Source of the DNA: Litorivicinus sp.
Lineage (GTDB): Bacteria > Pseudomonadota > Gammaproteobacteria > Pseudomonadales > Litorivicinaceae
Assembly: GCA_018402605.1 (NCBI GenBank)
Contig: JAGYIK010000040.1
Location: 1-10,349 of the forward strand
Length of the DNA stretch: 10,349 bases
Direction of reading: 5' to 3'
Shown here: positions 5,944 to 10,349 of the stretch, one piece after another
Layout: each line of letters opens with the position of its first letter
How positions within the stretch are numbered: position 1 is the first letter of the stretch
Position numbers and translations under genes: made by a program
The notes under the pieces: model-generated
Told to the model about the DNA's origin: nothing
The model's database searches: none
What the model saw: the letters and a program-made list of their open reading frames with translations, nothing else

Positions 5944-8900
5944 TGTCGAGTCGTTCCCGGCTCAGGGCCGACATGTGATTGAGGCCAGCGCAGGTACGGG
6001 CAAAACACACAACCTGATGCAATTGGCAATCAAGATGCTCCGCGATGAGGAAGTTCAGCCAGACGAACTGGTCTTAATGACCTTCACCCGCGCATCAACA
6101 CGAGAGCTCCGCGCACGCCTTCGTGAGGAACTCACAACAGCCAGTCGAGCGACTAACAATCCAACGCAGCAAGGCCGAATCCAAAGTGCCATTCGGCATC
6201 TGAATCAGGTCACTATTTTGACCATTCATGGCTTTGCTATGCAGATCCTGAGAGAGCTCGGACCCACTGTCGGCATCCACCCACGGCCCATGAATGAACA
6301 GACCGACACCCTGCTGTTAGATGCCGCATTGGACGTCTATCGCGAACTGGCCCGCGAGGCTCCGACTGCGATATTTCGGGCAACACTTGGATCGGCGAAA
6401 GACTTTGCAAAGCAAGCCCAGCTCATTACCAATCGAGCCGCTGTCTGGATTCCCGATGGCGAAGTGCGGCCCAACCTCGCAGCGGTTACTGAAGAACACC
6501 GAACACGTGCACAGGCGCTGACAGGCACTATCGATCAGTTGAAACAGACCAAGGGCACACTGTCGCGCACCATCGATAAACATTGTGACAACGCAATCAA
6601 TGCGCCCTTCCCGGAGGCCATTTCAAGCGATGCCATGAAGTACTTCAAATCAAAAGTATCCGATGAGCCGCTGTTTCAACAGTGGGTGGATCTGCTCCAA
6701 CCCACAAACAGCCAAATCGCCTTTCGCGCGTATGCGCTGAAGCAGGTCGCTCAGCGGTTCGAGTCACTCCTCGCATCGCAAGGCGAAATGCACCCGGATC
6801 AGATCATCTCCCAGGCCGCTGAAGTCGCGCTCGCGCTCGATCCTGCGTTGCGTCCAGGCCATCGCGTTATTTTGGTCGATGAATTTCAAGACACCGACCG
6901 CGCGCAATGGACGCTGTTAGATCAACTCTACCCCGATATTGAAAACCGACTCTTGGTGCTCGTTGGCGATCCAAAGCAGGCCATCTACCGGTTTCGTGGC
7001 GCAGATACGCAATTCTATTACCACATTCGCGACACACTCCCATCGCCAAATCGCTGGACACTCGATACCAATTTCCGCTCAACCAATACGGTCGTTCAGG
7101 GGCTCAATCAGCTCTACGACTCAGCCTACCCTGTGGGTTGTGATCTCGAGTGCATCCAGATGCACACAGGGAAAAAAGATCTGGCGCCACTCGCGGTGGA
7201 TGAGGCACCGCTTGCCGGCTTTCAGTGGTGTCCATCATTGGAACCCAAAGGCGTGGCCGAGTTAGCAGCCGATCTGATCCATCGAGGCCGCAATGGTCAG
7301 CTCAAAATCGGCAATCAACCTGTCAAGGCCGGTGATATCGGTGTGCTAGTCGACAGTTGGCAGACCGCAGCATCCATCCAACATGCAGGTCGCCCCTTGG
7401 GCGTCAGCTTTCATTATGCCGACCAGCGCTCGGTATTTGCCGACCCGCTCAGTCGGGAAATGGTGCAGATTCTCGATGCGATTGCCAACCCGGACGACAC
7501 GGGTGCTATGAGTTCTGCCGCAGCCACCCAATTGATCGGACTTCGCCTCGACGGTTCAGGCACATTGCAAGAGCATCCCGACTTCGCCGTCTTTCAGGCC
7601 GATCTGCTACTCGCACGTGAGGCCTGGTACCGCGAGGGACCGGCTGCATCATTGGCCCTTTTACTCAGCCAGTACCGCAGTCAAGAACGGCAACCCCATG
7701 ATCTTTCTGGTCTGACAAGCTGGATGGCGCTCGCCCAGTGTTTAGAAATCTTTGGCGAAACAGCAAAGGGACTCAATCCGTTTGAGGCCGCACGTTGGTG
7801 GGCGCATCAAGCGACCGATGAGAGTAAAGCGCGAGATGGTGAAAAACCCCGCGCACCCAACCGTGACGGTGTGGTGACCATCACCACCATCCATGGTGCC
7901 AAGGGATTGCAGTACCCCATCGTGATCGTTGCCGGCAATTTAAAAATTAAATCCATTAAAGCGAAGGATTTCGCACAGAGTTATTGCGGAGACCATGGCT
8001 TGGTTCTCGACTTTAGACCCGAGGGACAAACACGCGCGACCGCTGATTTAGCGCATGATGCGCATCGATTGGCGTACGTGGCACTGACCCGTTCCATACA
8101 TGCCGTGTTTCTTGCTGAACCGACAGATGCCTCCGCCTTGGCGCCGATCTTTGCGGGCCGCACCATTGAGTCATTAGGCCCTGATCACCAGCGATTCCGT
8201 GTCTCAAACCGCACAGGTTCGATCCAAGAAACGCCCATCACCACCAAACAACCTCGACCACTGAAGCGCGCGCACCCACCGACATGGTTTGTACGCAGTT
8301 ACTCGAGTCTCACCCGACATCAGCACGATCCAGAGCAACCGACCCGAGCGACAGATGAAGTGGATCTGGCACTCGAGCCCAATACAGAGGCGGCAGCTTG
8401 GCATCGCATTCCTGGTGGGACTGCCACAGGTAACTTTATCCATGCCGTACTTGAACAATCCGCCCGTCAACCGACCGGCGATGTGATCACGCCTTATATT
8501 GAAAGCCATTGGCCCAGTCATTTGGATCGGCAATACACGGCCGATATTCATCATTGGATTGGTGCGATTCGCGAGGTAGTCCTACCCGGCGGTCTGACGC
8601 TGTCTGAACTCACCCGACAGCAACTGCGTCCTGAGCCCCAGTTTCAGCTGCCACTCGCAACTGGCTTAACGCTCGATACACTACTGACAAGTTTCCGAGC
8701 GTTTTCCTGGTGGGATGATCCGATTGAAGGGTCTGGGCTGCAGCTCAAAGGGCAACTCACCGGATTTATCGATTTAGTGTATGAAGCCCATGGGCGTTAT
8801 TACCTACTGGATTACAAAACCAATCAGCTCGGCGATCGCGGTGCCCATTACACCGATGCATCGATTGCTCAGGCCATGCGGGCATCGCACTATCAGGCAC

Positions 8901-9103
8901 AGGCGGCCATCTATGCGCTGGCATTGCATCGATGGCTCGAACAACGGCTCCCCAATTACGACCCAAATCATCATCTGGGCGAGGTGGTGTATCTGTTCGC
9001 ACGTGGAATCGATGGACCCGTGAGCGGACTGTGGTCAAAGCCAATTGAGGCCGACAGCATTCAATCAATCGCAGCGAGGTGTTTGCATGCATCACCAAAC
9101 TGA
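5933..9103 (+). CDS. recB: Exodeoxyribonuclease V subunit beta (RecB helicase-nuclease)
   Basis: RecB is the 3'-5' helicase and sole nuclease of RecBCD, and loads RecA after Chi. The 1056-residue protein carries the superfamily 1 helicase motifs in order: Walker A IEASAGTGKT (16-25), MTFTRASTRELR (49-60), TIHGFA (97-102), VDEFQDTDRAQW (315-326), GDPKQAIYRFRGAD (345-358), DTNFRST (378-384), TIHGAKGLQYP (652-662) and YVALTRS (715-721). The C-terminal nuclease domain keeps His837 (GNFIHAVLE), Asp947 (GFIDLVY), Asp960 and Lys962 (LLDYKTN), then YQAQAAIYALAL, so cleavage should be intact. It is shorter than E. coli RecB (1180). Motif V has HGAKGLQ where E. coli has HKSKGLE. I chose the ATG at 5933, which overlaps the recC end by 11 nt and gives a normal RecB N-terminus. 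An upstream TTG at 5882 adds 17 residues unlike the family. The recD start lies inside its last codons. Confidence 0.97.
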   Translation: MRFDVESFPAQGRHVIEASAGTGKTHNLMQLAIKMLRDEEVQPDELVLMTFTRASTRELRARLREELTTASRATNNPTQQGRIQSAIRHLNQVTILTIHGFAMQILRELGPTVGIHPRPMNEQTDTLLLDAALDVYRELAREAPTAIFRATLGSAKDFAKQAQLITNRAAVWIPDGEVRPNLAAVTEEHRTRAQALTGTIDQLKQTKGTLSRTIDKHCDNAINAPFPEAISSDAMKYFKSKVSDEPLFQQWVDLLQPTNSQIAFRAYALKQVAQRFESLLASQGEMHPDQIISQAAEVALALDPALRPGHRVILVDEFQDTDRAQWTLLDQLYPDIENRLLVLVGDPKQAIYRFRGADTQFYYHIRDTLPSPNRWTLDTNFRSTNTVVQGLNQLYDSAYPVGCDLECIQMHTGKKDLAPLAVDEAPLAGFQWCPSLEPKGVAELAADLIHRGRNGQLKIGNQPVKAGDIGVLVDSWQTAASIQHAGRPLGVSFHYADQRSVFADPLSREMVQILDAIANPDDTGAMSSAAATQLIGLRLDGSGTLQEHPDFAVFQADLLLAREAWYREGPAASLALLLSQYRSQERQPHDLSGLTSWMALAQCLEIFGETAKGLNPFEAARWWAHQATDESKARDGEKPRAPNRDGVVTITTIHGAKGLQYPIVIVAGNLKIKSIKAKDFAQSYCGDHGLVLDFRPEGQTRATADLAHDAHRLAYVALTRSIHAVFLAEPTDASALAPIFAGRTIESLGPDHQRFRVSNRTGSIQETPITTKQPRPLKRAHPPTWFVRSYSSLTRHQHDPEQPTRATDEVDLALEPNTEAAAWHRIPGGTATGNFIHAVLEQSARQPTGDVITPYIESHWPSHLDRQYTADIHHWIGAIREVVLPGGLTLSELTRQQLRPEPQFQLPLATGLTLDTLLTSFRAFSWWDDPIEGSGLQLKGQLTGFIDLVYEAHGRYYLLDYKTNQLGDRGAHYTDASIAQAMRASHYQAQAAIYALALHRWLEQRLPNYDPNHHLGEVVYLFARGIDGPVSGLWSKPIEADSIQSIAARCLHASPN

Positions 9104-10349
9104 GCACGCACTCATCGAGCAACTCCGGGTCGATGGTCTGCCTGACGCTCTCGTATCCGCGGTCCGCCATTTATTGAGCCAGATCCACGATGGCCATACA
9201 GCTATCGAACTGGATGCCCAGGCGATCGCGACGTGGCAGCACAGCCCGTGGGCCCAATCAGCAATCGCCACCGCACCTCTTGCTGTCACCGATGGATGGC
9301 TGCAAACAGGTCGCCACCGAGCACAGGAGGCTCGCATTGCCAGCCATCTCAAAGCACGTGCAAAAACGATTGCATCACAGCCAATCGATGCGCTGACCTT
9401 GATGCCGATGGCGGATCTGTCCCAACAACAGGCCATCACAGGTGCAGCAGCCCGCCAACTGGCACTTGTGCTTGGCGGACCGGGAAGCGGCAAAACCACG
9501 ACCGCTGCCGCCATCGTGACCGCCAAATATCATCAACTCGCCCAGCAAAAGCCGCCATCGATTGCGCTATTGGCACCGACGGGAAAGGCCGCAGTTCGAC
9601 TGACCGAGGCGTTTCAGAATGCCCTCTCAAGAATGCCTGAAGCACTACGACCTCGATTTACGGCGAAAGCCACGACCATTCATCGCCAATTAGATCAACT
9701 CGCCGATTATGACCTTGTCCTCATCGATGAGGCCTCGATGGTGTCCCTTGATCTCATGGATCGACTGCTCGCAAGACTCGACCCAGCGGCGCATCTCATT
9801 TTCATGGGCGATCCTGATCAACTGGCAAGCGTGGAGGCGGGCAGCGTGCTCTCAACGCTCGCCAAATCGGCGGCCTTTGCTGCTGACCGGTTTGTGCTGA
9901 CCGGCCGTCATCGAACAGATCAAGGCCAAGCACTGAATCGCATACAAGATCGCTGTCTTGCCGGCGATTTTTCGGGCTTCATGCAGGCACTGGAAGATGC
10001 TCAGATCCGTTGGATTCAATCATCGGATGCACATGCGCTCGAGCACGCTGTCATCGAGGGGTATGGCAGCTACTTCGATGCCATCGCGGCAGGACAAGCC
10101 CGACCCAGTCCCGACTTTCAGTGTCTCACCAGCATCAGTCCAGGCACCGGAGGCCGCCACTGGATCAATCGCATTGTCTGTCAGCACGCGGTCATGCGCG
10201 GGCTCGACGGTGTTGGTCATCGCATCCTGGTCACAGAAAATCAGCCATCACTTGAAATCTACAACGGCGATATCGGTGTCTATCTGAGTCCGCAATCCGC
10301 TGCCAATCCTGAAGTTTGGATCAGCGGTTCAGAACGCACCCTGATGCTG
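9087..10349 (+). CDS. recD: Exodeoxyribonuclease V subunit alpha (RecD), C-terminus beyond window
   Basis: RecD is the 5'-3' superfamily 1B helicase of RecBCD. The frame stays open for 421 codons to the right edge, so the gene is incomplete. An N-terminal region of about 110 residues, which in RecD contacts RecC, precedes LSQQQ (111-115), the usual lead-in to the helicase core. Walker A is GGPGSGKTTT (130-139, Lys136). It is followed by LAPTGKAAVRLTEAF, ATTIHRQL, motif II LIDEASMV (Asp214, Glu215) and MGDPDQLASVEAGSVL (Asp242). TGRHRTDQG and YNGDIGV (392-398) are further RecD signatures. The late motifs are off the edge. The ATG at 9087 overlaps the recB end by 17 nt, with GAGGT a few bases upstream as a possible Shine-Dalgarno. 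No in-frame start exists close by. The order recC-recB-recD and the overlaps indicate one polycistronic unit. Confidence 0.96.
   Translation, partial: MHHQTEHALIEQLRVDGLPDALVSAVRHLLSQIHDGHTAIELDAQAIATWQHSPWAQSAIATAPLAVTDGWLQTGRHRAQEARIASHLKARAKTIASQPIDALTLMPMADLSQQQAITGAAARQLALVLGGPGSGKTTTAAAIVTAKYHQLAQQKPPSIALLAPTGKAAVRLTEAFQNALSRMPEALRPRFTAKATTIHRQLDQLADYDLVLIDEASMVSLDLMDRLLARLDPAAHLIFMGDPDQLASVEAGSVLSTLAKSAAFAADRFVLTGRHRTDQGQALNRIQDRCLAGDFSGFMQALEDAQIRWIQSSDAHALEHAVIEGYGSYFDAIAAGQARPSPDFQCLTSISPGTGGRHWINRIVCQHAVMRGLDGVGHRILVTENQPSLEIYNGDIGVYLSPQSAANPEVWISGSERTLML

Overview
The window reads as ordinary chromosomal DNA of a gammaproteobacterium, possibly marine or otherwise aquatic. A recC-recB-recD cluster without ptrA, an AroFGH-type DAHP synthase closely resembling the Escherichia coli enzymes, an E. 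coli-like glutaredoxin-type ArsC and a PstS of the GSSTVAPFS type point this way. The organism is inferred from protein resemblance only. Gene density is high, intergenic gaps are short, and I see no mobile element, tRNA, rRNA or CRISPR array.

Left block (1-3009, all minus strand, so read right to left): a class I DAHP synthase (GTG start at 3009), an ACR3-family arsenite efflux permease, a glutaredoxin-type arsenate reductase, then the first 109 codons of a PstS-like periplasmic phosphate-binding protein that runs off the left edge. The first three genes look like one transcription unit. The 17-nt gap between the DAHP synthase and acr3 is mostly the acr3 Shine-Dalgarno, and acr3 and arsC overlap by GTGA. 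The 134-bp gap before pstS carries a candidate Pho box, so pstS probably has its own phosphate-starvation promoter. Together, ArsC and ACR3 would reduce arsenate and expel arsenite, next to a phosphate-uptake gene through whose system arsenate may enter. Why a DAHP synthase leads the unit is unclear.

Middle (3010-3090): an 81-bp divergent promoter region with a short inverted repeat. It separates the left block from the recombination cluster.

Right block (3091-10349, plus strand): recC, recB and the first 421 codons of recD, with 11-bp and 17-bp overlaps. These encode the RecBCD helicase-nuclease that resects double-strand breaks for RecA-dependent repair and degrades foreign linear DNA. RecB keeps all superfamily 1 helicase motifs and the nuclease residues. 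RecD keeps its Walker A and B motifs. RecC and RecB are both shorter than in E. coli.

I did not find a convincing undescribed system. The points most worth a second look are the DAHP synthase/arsenic gene linkage, the arsenic/phosphate neighbourhood with its Pho box, and the compact RecBC.
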